From positions 1 to 15,691 of the forward strand of contig JBKKCR010000242.1 of NCBI GenBank assembly GCA_046712825.1: DNA of 15,691 nt. Direction: 5' to 3'. Each line of letters opens with the position of its first letter. The stretch's first letter is position 1. The notes under the pieces were generated by a model, which worked only from the letters and a program-made list of their open reading frames with translations, had not been told where the DNA came from and made no database searches. The position numbers and the translations under genes are program-made. This stretch comes from DATFGK01 sp046712825. GTDB taxonomy: Bacteria > Actinomycetota > AC-67. Positions 1 through 8,083 of this stretch are shown piece after piece.

Positions 1-1069
1 AGGCCAGCGGCCGGATCCGGGGAACGCGCGCGACGAACCAGACGCCGAGAACGACGAGGAACGGCACGACATCGAGCAGGTACCGGTAGCCGAACTGGTT
101 GAGCCCGCCGTGCCAGGTGCTCCAGCGCGCGTAGAAGAGGATCGAGATGATCGATGAGGCTCCCAGGGCGACCATCCTTCGCTCCACGAACCCTCTCGGC
201 TTCCGAAGCGCCGCGCCCCAACCGAGGAAGCCGAGACCGAGGGCCGGCGAGTAGACGAGCAAGCCCCGCCACCATCCGAAGAGCAGTCCCCACAGGCCGC
301 GCCGCACGTCTCCTCGGAAGCCGATGCCGGCGAACGAATAGCCACCGGTGAGCCACGTTCCCCAGAGCCACCGATTCTGGATCACGATCCCGGCGACCGG
401 CGCGAGGGCCCCCATCACATACAGGGCAACCTGACGCTTGCCGTGGAAGAGATAGAAGATCCCGACCACGATGAGCGGCACGGCAGCGGGTGCCCGCACG
501 AACGCGGCCAGGCCGAAGCCGAGACCCGCGAGCGCCGGAGCGCGCGGATGCCGGGAGAAGAAGCCGAGCAGCCCTATCCCGAACAGGAACGCGACAGAAG
601 CGTGCTGATAGAACGCCATCGATGCGAGCGGCCACATCGTCGTTCCGAATCCGAAGACGATCGCGCCGGCCACGGCGAGCTCGGGCGAGACGAGCCTCGA
701 GAGAACCCGCCACATGACGAGGATCGACGCCGCGACGAACGGGATCACGGCCGCTTGCTGCAGAACACGATCGGACGCGTCCGTCCGGGCGAGCACGGCG
801 TAAACCGGCGCGCTCACGACGCTGATCCCAACCCCGTAGACCGAGTAGAGGTTGCCCTTCGTTTCGAACGCGAAGGCCCTGTTGGCGATCGGATAGCGGC
901 TCACATCCATATCTCCGTGCAACACGAACTCTTTGGTCTGGAAGCTGTTGAGATCCGTGTCGGTGATGTTTCGGTTCGAAGAGGTCGCAGCGAAGAAAGC
1001 GACCATCGCCACGAACGGCAACGCGAACGCGGCGAAGCGTCGCATCGCGGGAGCGTTGAACCGCCTCAT
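1..1069 (-). CDS. Polytopic membrane protein, GT-C glycosyltransferase-like (3' end cut by window edge)
   Basis: I translated this frame by hand: it is open from an ATG at 1069 to the window edge (about 356 residues, C-terminus missing). It is clearly a paralogue of the next gene upstream, sharing blocks such as SFQTKEFVLHGD, FGFGTTMWPLASMAFYQ, LAGLGFGLA, GLLFGWWRGLLVYSP and TWHGGLNQFGYRYLLD. It consists of hydrophobic helices joined by short loops. The first outer loop after helix 1 is acidic (NITDTDLNS), as in GT-C enzymes, which use an Asp there to transfer sugars from polyprenyl-phosphate donors; this functional reading is inference. The ATG overlaps the upstream stop (ATGA) and has GGAG 7 nt before it, so translation is probably coupled. 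Donor and acceptor are unknown. Confidence 0.8.
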   Translation of the reverse strand, partial: MRRFNAPAMRRFAAFALPFVAMVAFFAATSSNRNITDTDLNSFQTKEFVLHGDMDVSRYPIANRAFAFETKGNLYSVYGVGISVVSAPVYAVLARTDASDRVLQQAAVIPFVAASILVMWRVLSRLVSPELAVAGAIVFGFGTTMWPLASMAFYQHASVAFLFGIGLLGFFSRHPRAPALAGLGFGLAAFVRAPAAVPLIVVGIFYLFHGKRQVALYVMGALAPVAGIVIQNRWLWGTWLTGGYSFAGIGFRGDVRRGLWGLLFGWWRGLLVYSPALGLGFLGWGAALRKPRGFVERRMVALGASSIISILFYARWSTWHGGLNQFGYRYLLDVVPFLVVLGVWFVARVPRIRPLA

Positions 1070-2358
1070 GCATCAACTCCGGCGGGCGACAGGAATCGCG
1101 AAGCCACAAAGAACAGGTAGGCGACCGCTGCGACCCCGACGGCGCGAACGAGGTTGCCGACCGGATAGTTCACCGCAACCGTCCAGGCCTGCCCGATCGA
1201 AGTATCCACCAAGCGGGTCGCGAGATACGTGAAGTCCCACGAGAACCGGTTCGGCTCGGAGCCGAAGATCATCGTCAGGACCGAAAGCGCCCCGAGCGCC
1301 ATGAAGTAAAGGCGCAGCCGGGGAAGCCGATCGAGCGCGTAGACGGTGAGCACGATCAAGAAGGGAACGGCGTCGAGCAGGTACCGATACCCGAATTGGT
1401 TCAGGCCCCCATGCCAGGTGGTGAACCGCGCGTACAGCAGGATGGTGGCGATCACGATCGCGCCGAGGAGAACGAGCCGCGACTCCAAGAACCCGGCGCG
1501 GCGCCGCGCTGCAACGACCATGCCGACGAACCCGGCGATGAGGAACGGCGAGTAGACGAGCAGGCCGCGCCACCAGCCGAACATGAGCCCCCAGAGCGCG
1601 TGGGGGACGTCCCCTTGGTAGCCGGCGATGTTGTGCGAGTAGCCGCCCGTCAACCATCCACCCCAGATCCAGCGGTTCTGCACGAGGATGACGAGGATCG
1701 GCAGCATGGCACCGAGCCCGTATCGGATAATGGAACGACGCTCCTTCAGAAGATAAAAGACCCCAACGAAGACGAGCGGGATGGCGGAGATCGGCCGGAC
1801 CATCGTGGCCAACCCGAATCCCAGACCGGCGAGGAGCGGGCCTCGATCGTTCTTCGAGAACAGGCCCCAAAGGCCCATCGCCTGGAAGAGGGCCGTCCCT
1901 GCGTTCTGGTAGAAGGCCATCGACGCAACCGGCCACATCGTGGTCCCGAAGGCGAAGAGCACGGCTCCGATCGTGGCGTTCACGCGTGAGAAGAGCGCGA
2001 GCAGGACCCGATACAGAACGATGACCGCCGCCGCGGCGAACGGGATCGCGGCCGCTGCCTGAAGCGTCCCATCGGACACGTCCATGCGTGCCATCACCGC
2101 GTACAACGGCACGGCCGGCAAGCTGACGCCGACCCCGTAGATCGAGTACTTCCCACCGCGCCAGTCCACCCATAGGGCCTTGGGGTTCGGGTCGTACCGC
2201 GCGATATCCGCATCTCCATGGAGCGCGAGCGCACGTGTCTGGAGGCTGTTGAGGTCCGCGTCGGTGATGCTCCGGGGATCGTGGGTGGCCGCATAAAAGG
2301 CAACGAGCGCCCCGAAAAGGAGCGCGAACACGAAGACCCTCGTACGGCGCGAAGTCAT
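1066..2358 (-). CDS. Polytopic membrane protein, GT-C glycosyltransferase-like
   Basis: A 430-residue integral membrane protein with roughly ten hydrophobic helices. An acidic outer loop follows helix 1 (SITDADLNS, near residues 30-38). Conserved blocks include FGTTMWPVASMAFYQN, a GGWLTGGYSH loop after QNRWIWG, GWWRGLLVYSP and TWHGGLNQFGYRYLLD near residue 320. This layout fits GT-C fold glycosyltransferases related to the ArnT/PMT-like clan, which use lipid-phosphate sugars at the outer membrane face. The exact family, donor and acceptor cannot be named. It is followed by its paralogue with a 4-nt overlap, so the two form an operon. The start lacks a Shine-Dalgarno but lies 9 nt after a TAGCAT box, suggesting a leaderless or near-leaderless mRNA. 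A general permease-like protein is an alternative. Confidence 0.82.
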   Translation of the reverse strand: MTSRRTRVFVFALLFGALVAFYAATHDPRSITDADLNSLQTRALALHGDADIARYDPNPKALWVDWRGGKYSIYGVGVSLPAVPLYAVMARMDVSDGTLQAAAAIPFAAAAVIVLYRVLLALFSRVNATIGAVLFAFGTTMWPVASMAFYQNAGTALFQAMGLWGLFSKNDRGPLLAGLGFGLATMVRPISAIPLVFVGVFYLLKERRSIIRYGLGAMLPILVILVQNRWIWGGWLTGGYSHNIAGYQGDVPHALWGLMFGWWRGLLVYSPFLIAGFVGMVVAARRRAGFLESRLVLLGAIVIATILLYARFTTWHGGLNQFGYRYLLDAVPFLIVLTVYALDRLPRLRLYFMALGALSVLTMIFGSEPNRFSWDFTYLATRLVDTSIGQAWTVAVNYPVGNLVRAVGVAAVAYLFFVASRFLSPAGVDA

Positions 2359-2367
2359 CGCGGGGTG

Positions 2368-2373
2368 ATGCTA
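2368..2373 (-). promoter_or_regulatory. Candidate -10 box (TAGCAT) for the GT-C pair
   Basis: TAGCAT on the minus strand fits the actinobacterial TAnnnT -10 consensus and ends 9 nt before the ATG at 2358. No purine-rich ribosome site lies between. This is the arrangement expected for leaderless or very short-leader transcription. No convincing -35 was found. Confidence 0.35.
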
Positions 2374-2434
2374 CCGGCTCGCCGGGGTCCTCATGACCAA
2401 GCCGAAGAGGCCCGAAATCCCGACAAAGCGCGTC

Positions 2435-2440
2435 TAGGAT
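2435..2440 (+). promoter_or_regulatory. Candidate -10 box (TAGGAT) for the 2448 gene
   Basis: TAGGAT matches TAnnnT and ends exactly 7 nt before the ATG at 2448, which would place the transcription start on the start codon. The same bases include AGGAT, which could instead act as a weak Shine-Dalgarno. If this is the -10 box, the earlier in-frame ATG at 2439 lies inside it and cannot be the start. Confidence 0.4.
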
Positions 2441-2447
2441 GGTCGCG

Positions 2448-3590
2448 ATGTCGACTGAGCAGCGGGTGGCGCTCTCCTGCGCCTGCGTCGCCCTGGCGGT
2501 GAGCGGCGTGGCCGTGCTTGCGACGCTGTCCGCTCATGACGGGGAGTTGAGCGGGCTCGTGCGCATGTCCGCCGACGAGCCGATCGCCTCGCTCGCCCTC
2601 GAGGCCGATCCCGGCTTCTCGTTCGTGGACGTCGGCGCGCATTACGACGGCGTCTACTTCTACGCGATCGCCGTAGACCCGCTCGCACGCGGTGAGGCTC
2701 ACCGGCTCATCGACCGGGCCGCGTACCGCTATGGGCACGCCGGCTACGGATGGCTGGCTTGGCTCGTAAGCGGCGGAGGGCGAGCTTCTGCCGTGCCGGC
2801 CGCCCTCCTGATCGTCGGCCTCACCGGCGTCGCCGTCGCGTCGTATGCCTCGAGCCTGCTCGCCCGCGAGATGGGCTGGCCGGGATGGGGAGGCCTCGTC
2901 GTCGCGTTCTCGCCGGGCGTGATCTTCGCCCTGACCGCGGACACGAGCGAGCCGGTCGCGCTCGCCGCCGTCGCTTGCGCGCTGCTGGCCTGGCGTCGCC
3001 GACGGCTGGTGCCCGCCGCAGTGGCTCTGACCGCCGCGTGCTTGATCAAGGAGCCGTTGCTTCTCGTACCGGCGGGGTTACTTGCCTGGGAGGCGATCCG
3101 GTGGCTCCGAGGCGTCCGGGTGCCGGGAGCGCGCGCGAAGGTGCTGGCGCTGTCGGTCGGGCCGGTGGCGTTCGGGGCCTGGTACCTCTACTTGCGATCG
3201 GCGTTCGGAGTGTGGCCGCTCGAGCAAGAGGCGGGGGACTTCCTGACGGTGCCCTTCACCGGATGGGCCGATTCCTTGAAGAAGGCGGCCGGCATGGCGA
3301 CCGGGGCTTTCGAATCGAGCCAGATCGGCAGCGCGAGCCTTGCGCTCCTTATCGTCGTCGGGGCCGCCTTGCTCGTCGGGATGTTCCGGGCCGCCCGCCT
3401 GCGGAGCCCGCTCGACACCGTATTCATCCTCTACGCCCTGCTTATCTTCTCGCTGAACTGGCTCGGGATCCTCTACCCGAAGGACCTGGTCCGGGAGGCC
3501 GCCCTGCCGCTGGCCTTGCTTCCCGCCGTGCTGGCGCGCCCGCGCCCCGAACGGGACGAGGCCGGCATGGAGCGCCACGGGCAGGGATAG
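2448..3590 (+). CDS. Integral membrane protein, probable GT-C type glycosyltransferase
   Basis: A 380-residue polytopic membrane protein. Near residues 60-78 it has VDVGAHYDGVYFYAIAVDP, followed by RLIDRAAYRYGHAGYGWLAWLVS. This DG-x(2)-FYAIA-DP plus R-x-AYRY-x-GYGWLAWL signature recalls prokaryotic membrane proteins related to PIG-V-type mannosyltransferases, in which the acidic first outer loop carries the catalytic Asp; the family link is from memory. Hydrophobic helices follow to about residue 370, with a polar, arginine-rich tail. The chosen start is ATG 2448, 7 nt after TAGGAT; ATG 2439 is an in-frame alternative adding three residues. It is divergent from the GT-C pair at 2358 (89 nt apart) and lies 59 nt upstream of the secreted glycosidase, possibly co-transcribed with it. 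The substrate is unknown. Confidence 0.78.
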   Translation: MSTEQRVALSCACVALAVSGVAVLATLSAHDGELSGLVRMSADEPIASLALEADPGFSFVDVGAHYDGVYFYAIAVDPLARGEAHRLIDRAAYRYGHAGYGWLAWLVSGGGRASAVPAALLIVGLTGVAVASYASSLLAREMGWPGWGGLVVAFSPGVIFALTADTSEPVALAAVACALLAWRRRRLVPAAVALTAACLIKEPLLLVPAGLLAWEAIRWLRGVRVPGARAKVLALSVGPVAFGAWYLYLRSAFGVWPLEQEAGDFLTVPFTGWADSLKKAAGMATGAFESSQIGSASLALLIVVGAALLVGMFRAARLRSPLDTVFILYALLIFSLNWLGILYPKDLVREAALPLALLPAVLARPRPERDEAGMERHGQG

Positions 3591-3649
3591 AGCCTCACCG
3601 GAGCGAACCCAAACCCTCAGATCGATACGCCTTCGTCCGAGGGGATACG

Positions 3650-5929
3650 GTGCGCACCCGACTCGCGATCGTGCTGGCACTCGCCCTGTGTGTGGGGCCG
3701 GTGCCCGGCCGCGCCGCCGAGATCTTCAGCGATGCCGACGTGTACGCGAACGTCTCGGCCGATGAGGTCGTGCTCGGCAACGCGTTGATCGAACGGCGCT
3801 GGACGCTCAACGCGTTCTCGACCCAGGCGATCGTCGACAAGCGAGACGGCCGATCGTTCGGCGCGCATCCAGACTTCTCGATCCTGCTCGACGGAGCAAG
3901 CGTCACGAGCGACCGCTTCTCCACCTCCTCGGCGGACGTGGCCATGCTCGAGCGTGGCGGGCTCGGCGTGACCTTCACGCTCAAGCTCGCCGGCCTCGTT
4001 ACCGTAGAGCGAGTGGTCGAGGCGTACCCGGGCGTCGCCGGCTTCTCGAGCCGGATGACCCTGAGCTCGCCGCTGCCGCTGGTTTTCTCCGGGTACACGC
4101 TCGATGAGGTCGCGGCCGGACCCGAGTACGCCGCCACCGTGCACGCGTTCCGCGCCGGAGCCGACTGGCGGGAGGAAGGCTGGAAGCCCTTCGCGATCGG
4201 CGATCCCCACCTGGGCGACTGGCGCGTCGAGGCGACGGCCGCAACGGGACAGCCGCTGGAGGCGCCCGGCGAGTGGCTGTCGCTCGCCGGTCCGGCGGGA
4301 GCGCGGGTGTTCATGGTGATGGAGCGACGCGACTACGCGTCCTCGCGCATGTCCTACGCCGCGGGAACGGCGAGCGCGCTCGTCGACCTCTCGCGCGACG
4401 TCATCTACATCGGACCGCTCGAGGAGAGCGCACACGTCGAGAACCCGACCCCGCTGCCGGCGCGTCATCGGGTGATCGTCCCGGGCCGTCCGCTCGAGCT
4501 CGAGCGCGTGTTCACGGGCTTGGGATCCGACGGAGACGACGAGCCCTGGCAGTTCTACTCCTACCTCGCCGGTCACCGGCTGACGCCCTACCCGAAGGCG
4601 GTGACGTTCAACACCAATCAGGTCGATGAGAACGCGATCTCCACGGGCGCGAAGGACGACGTCGACTTCGAGCGATTCCTGACGCTCGCCGATGCGGCCC
4701 GCGAGATGGGGGTCGACACGTTCATCTTCGACGACGGGTGGCAAGCCGCCTCCGGCGACTGGTGTCCCGACTCGCCGGAGTGCCCCGAGCCCCGCTGGGA
4801 TGGCTCTCCAGAGTCCCCGCACCGTCCACGGTTCCCCGACGCGCGCTTCGAGGCCGTTCAGGCCGTGCTCGCCGGGGAGCCGGGCACGGCGGACGATATG
4901 CGCTTGGGCCTGTGGATGAACCCGATGGAGTTCCATCCGGACTCGCGCGCGTTCGGCATGAGCCCCGAGTGGACGTGCATCCCGACGGGGCTCGCGACGG
5001 CCATCGTCAACAAGGCGCAGCCCGACGACGGCTCCAACGAGGCGGGGATCGGCGTGTGGAACCCGGAGGCGCTCGGCACGCATCCGGAGACGAACGAGCC
5101 GATGAAGCTGATCGACTACATCGAAAGCCGCATCGTGCGCATGATCGAGGAGTACGGCGCCACCTACTTCAAGTTCGACTTCTTGGTATGGCTTGACTGC
5201 CTCGGCCTCGAGCCGGTGGACATGTACGGCTACCGCGACTCGTTCGTTGCGATGATGGACCGCCTCCAAGCTGCCCACCCGGAGGTCACGTTCGAGATCG
5301 ACGAGACCAACGACTACCGGATGTTCCCCTTCGAGTCCGTCGCGCGCGGCCCGTCGTGGTTCCAGAACGGCACGCCGAATGCATCGCAGCTGCTCCACAA
5401 CATCTGGAACCTGTCGCCCTACGTTCCCGGTTATTCGCTCGGGCAGCACGCGCTCGGCAACGCGACCGAGCTCGGCGCGCTCGGCGTCGATCGGCTGATG
5501 GCGGTCGCGCTCGGATCCCACATCACCTTCTGGTCCGAGATCGACGGGGAACTCTCAGCGGCTCAGCGCGCGCAGGTCAAGCGGTGGACGGACTTCTACA
5601 AGGCGAACGGCGAAAGGCTCGCGACCTTCACCTATCCCTTGCTGGCCGACCCTCTGTTGGGTGACTGGACGGCGCTGCAGCCGTGGAACCCGGAGACCGG
5701 CGAGGGTTTCCTGCTCGCCTACCGGCAAAGCGCTCCCGAGCAAACGCGTACCATCGCGTTGCGGGGCGTTCGAGGCGACGGGTCCTTCGCGCTGACGCTG
5801 ATCGACCCGGCGACCGGCGCCGCCTCCTCCCTGGGCACGATGACCGCGGATGCATTGCGGGCGGGGATCGAGGTCACCATCCCAGACGCCAACGGCTATG
5901 CGATCATCCGCCTCGCGCCCGCAACTTGA
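3650..5929 (+). CDS. Secreted GH36-like glycoside hydrolase (alpha-galactosidase clan)
   Basis: A 759-residue predicted exported enzyme. The chosen start is GTG 3650, with GAGGGG about 6 nt upstream. It opens a signal peptide (RTRLAIVLALALCVG, then GRAAE) cut near residue 24. The N-terminal half looks like the beta-rich domain that precedes the barrel in GH36. The catalytic barrel shows FIFDDGWQ (358-365), LGLWMNPMEFH (419-429) and YFKFDFLVWLD (506-516), where Asp510 is the likely nucleophile by comparison with the K-[FY]-D motif of clan GH-D. The acid/base region reads FEIDETNDYRMFPFES (from 548) instead of the usual Cys/Gly-rich GH36 motif, so the acid/base residue is uncertain (Asp551 and Asp555 are candidates). 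A C-terminal beta-sandwich probably follows. The likely reaction is release of alpha-galactosyl or similar sugars from extracellular glycans. The 3' end overlaps the convergent GT87 gene by 26 nt. Confidence 0.85.
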   Translation: MRTRLAIVLALALCVGPVPGRAAEIFSDADVYANVSADEVVLGNALIERRWTLNAFSTQAIVDKRDGRSFGAHPDFSILLDGASVTSDRFSTSSADVAMLERGGLGVTFTLKLAGLVTVERVVEAYPGVAGFSSRMTLSSPLPLVFSGYTLDEVAAGPEYAATVHAFRAGADWREEGWKPFAIGDPHLGDWRVEATAATGQPLEAPGEWLSLAGPAGARVFMVMERRDYASSRMSYAAGTASALVDLSRDVIYIGPLEESAHVENPTPLPARHRVIVPGRPLELERVFTGLGSDGDDEPWQFYSYLAGHRLTPYPKAVTFNTNQVDENAISTGAKDDVDFERFLTLADAAREMGVDTFIFDDGWQAASGDWCPDSPECPEPRWDGSPESPHRPRFPDARFEAVQAVLAGEPGTADDMRLGLWMNPMEFHPDSRAFGMSPEWTCIPTGLATAIVNKAQPDDGSNEAGIGVWNPEALGTHPETNEPMKLIDYIESRIVRMIEEYGATYFKFDFLVWLDCLGLEPVDMYGYRDSFVAMMDRLQAAHPEVTFEIDETNDYRMFPFESVARGPSWFQNGTPNASQLLHNIWNLSPYVPGYSLGQHALGNATELGALGVDRLMAVALGSHITFWSEIDGELSAAQRAQVKRWTDFYKANGERLATFTYPLLADPLLGDWTALQPWNPETGEGFLLAYRQSAPEQTRTIALRGVRGDGSFALTLIDPATGAASSLGTMTADALRAGIEVTIPDANGYAIIRLAPAT

Positions 5930-7262
5930 TGTCGGCGAGCCCCACGCCGAGCAGCGCTAGGAGCAGAACGGTCATCGCTGCCACTTGATTGCGGTATCCG
6001 AGCGAGAACCCGAGCAGATCGCTCGACCAGATAACGAATGTCACTCCGAGCGCGAGAACGGCGAACGCCGCGAGCAGCGGGATGCGCTTCAGCGGTCTCC
6101 AAAGCGTGGTACGCACGGAGATCAGGACCCCAAAGGGGATCAACATCACGAGGTAGTGGGGCCAGGCGATCGGCGACGCGAGGATCATCCAGGGCACCGT
6201 CGCCCAGAAACGATCGCCGGACAGCCGTCCCGACGTCTTGATCGCAGCGACCACGCACACGGCAAGCGCCACACCGGACAGCAGCGGAACGAACCCCGGG
6301 ACGTTCGCGTTCGGATCGAACCACCGGCCGGATGCGAACAGCCGGAACGGCAGCGAAACCAGCGACACGCTGTGGGGAGCTGCGCTCCAGTTCCGGTAGT
6401 TGTCGCGCACCGCCTCGGTCGCGAAGTCCCACGATGATCCGATGCCGATCGCGAAGGCCGCAGCAGCCGACAGGACGGCCGTCGTGCCGATCATCCAGCC
6501 CACGGCCTTCCATCGCCGCATCCGGATGAGCGGGATCACAAGCATGATCGGGAACACCTTGAAGGCAGTCGCGACGCCGAGGACCGCTCCCGCCCGGGCG
6601 TCGCGGGCTCGCCTCAGATCCGACCATGCCCACACGAGGGCGAGAAGGATCAATCCGCTGGCGCCCGCCCAGCGCACGTCGTACTCGGTCACAGGCAGCG
6701 CGAGCCCGCCGAGCACGACGACCGCCGTCGTCAGTTTGTTGAGCCCAAGACGCCGGGCGAACAAGCCGAGAGCCACCCCGACCGCCCCGAGCATCAGAGC
6801 CAGATGGATGATGCGCGCGGTCCGGAATCCGAACACGGTCAACGGAGCGGTTAGTGCGATCGCCGTGGGAGGATGCGGGTTCCCTTGCCCGCCGACGTAC
6901 TGCGCCGCGAACGTGTCGTCGTCGAAGTACTTCCTATGCAAGGCCGCAAGGGATGTGTATGGATCGCCGCCGGCGCGCCATTCCTTGGCCGCCGCGTAGT
7001 CCGGGGAGAAGTCGTTGGCCGCTAAGTACGGAGGTTTTGTGAAATCCCAGTAGGTGGTGACGATCGCGACGCACAAGACGACGAGACACCCCGCGAGCGT
7101 GCGCCGCACGACGGGGGACCTCCACGGCGGATGCGGCTCGCGCGTGTCTTCCGGCGGCTCGTCCGCCGCACGGATGCTCTCCCCGAGGGTCTCCACGTGA
7201 TCACGAGCAACCGTAACATCGGTTTCCGGCCGACGTGCGGCGCTTGGCGCCGGAACCGTCAC
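5904..7262 (-). CDS. GT87 (DUF2029) family membrane glycosyltransferase
   Basis: A 452-residue polytopic protein starting at GTG 7262, which overlaps the permease stop as GTGA, so translation is probably coupled. A cytoplasmic, charged N-terminus of about 50 residues precedes the first helix (about 52-70). The first outer loop reads NDFSPDYAAAKEWRAGGDPY (83-102), and GNPHPPTAIALTAPL follows near 127. These match the D-F-x(2)-Y-x-A and NPP patterns of GT87 polyprenol-phosphate-mannose-dependent alpha-mannosyltransferases, known in mycobacteria for lipomannan branching. About ten further helices follow. The role here is inferred: sugar transfer to a surface lipid, glycan or protein at the outer membrane face. 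The donor is not proven. It is the last gene of the ATPase-permease-GT87 unit. A longer upstream reading of the frame is ruled out by overlap with the permease. Confidence 0.85.
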   Translation of the reverse strand: MTVPAPSAARRPETDVTVARDHVETLGESIRAADEPPEDTREPHPPWRSPVVRRTLAGCLVVLCVAIVTTYWDFTKPPYLAANDFSPDYAAAKEWRAGGDPYTSLAALHRKYFDDDTFAAQYVGGQGNPHPPTAIALTAPLTVFGFRTARIIHLALMLGAVGVALGLFARRLGLNKLTTAVVVLGGLALPVTEYDVRWAGASGLILLALVWAWSDLRRARDARAGAVLGVATAFKVFPIMLVIPLIRMRRWKAVGWMIGTTAVLSAAAAFAIGIGSSWDFATEAVRDNYRNWSAAPHSVSLVSLPFRLFASGRWFDPNANVPGFVPLLSGVALAVCVVAAIKTSGRLSGDRFWATVPWMILASPIAWPHYLVMLIPFGVLISVRTTLWRPLKRIPLLAAFAVLALGVTFVIWSSDLLGFSLGYRNQVAAMTVLLLALLGVGLADIKLRARGG

Positions 7263-8083
7263 CCGTTCGGATCCACACCCAGCAGCCGTTCGCGGTTGAC
7301 GGCGTGCCGGCCACGGATCAGGCCGAGGAGCGCGCCCAACCAGGCCACCAAACCCAGGATCCATCCGGCGGCGGCCGCTCCGAACAGCGATCCCGACGAC
7401 TGCGCGGCGGCAACCAGGATCAGTGGGAGCGTGATCAGCCCCGAGGCCTGCTGCGCCGCTGCGGCGCTTTTCACCTTCGACGAAACGCGCACGACGAACG
7501 ACAGAGCGAGCGCGATGAACGGAGGCACAACCCAGAACATCAGGAGCCACCAATCCGCGGTCGGGAAGAACCAACCCCCGACATCGGGCCCGACGATGAT
7601 GTTTACGACCAGGGAGTAAATGGCGAACCCGACAAGCGTGGTGAGATAGCCGGGGATGATGCTCGCGATCAGCTTGCCGAGATAGATCTCTCGCTCGTCG
7701 GCCGGGGAGTGGGCGAGGAACTCACCGGTCCCCTTCTCACGCTCACCGACGATCGCGTTCGCCGCGACGGCCGACGAGATCGTCAGCGGCACGACGACCG
7801 CGAGCGGCGCGAACAGATACACGGCCATGGCGTAGGACGCGCGAGCCGCGGGCGTGTTGCCAAGAACGGCGTCTTGCACGCGCGGCGGCAGAACGTCGAG
7901 CGTCTCTCCGACCTTTCGGATGATCTCGATGTCCTCGAGGCGGGAGATCGCGAACAGCAGCGTCGTCGGCATGACGACGAAGAACAACCCGGCCATGATC
8001 ATCATCGGGATCCAGAAGTCCTTGCTGTCCCGCAGTTGCTTCAGGTCGGTGCGGGCGATCACCCACGCGCGGCGCCAATTCAC
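7259..8083 (-). CDS. ABC-2 type transporter permease
   Basis: A 274-residue membrane subunit starting at GTG 8083, with AGGAGG about 6 nt upstream, in a GTGA overlap with the ATPase stop. After an amphipathic N-terminus (RRAWVIARTDLKQLRDSKDF) comes a helix (about 25-46), a large outer loop, and then a helix followed by GEREKGTGEFLAHSP (113-127). That last motif is the hallmark of ABC-2 permeases of the NatB/drug-exporter type, where it contacts the ATPase. Four more helices follow to the C-terminus. With the preceding ATPase it should form an exporter of unknown substrate. Position before GT87 suggests, but does not show, a link to an envelope lipid or glycan. Confidence 0.9.
   Translation of the reverse strand: MNWRRAWVIARTDLKQLRDSKDFWIPMMIMAGLFFVVMPTTLLFAISRLEDIEIIRKVGETLDVLPPRVQDAVLGNTPAARASYAMAVYLFAPLAVVVPLTISSAVAANAIVGEREKGTGEFLAHSPADEREIYLGKLIASIIPGYLTTLVGFAIYSLVVNIIVGPDVGGWFFPTADWWLLMFWVVPPFIALALSFVVRVSSKVKSAAAAQQASGLITLPLILVAAAQSSGSLFGAAAAGWILGLVAWLGALLGLIRGRHAVNRERLLGVDPNG

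Noticed and set aside
3617..5521. A 634-codon open frame antisense to the glycosidase gene
   Set aside because: It has no recognisable domain, is rich in Arg/His/Val, and mirrors the codon bias of the real GH36-like gene; such shadows are common in GC-rich DNA.
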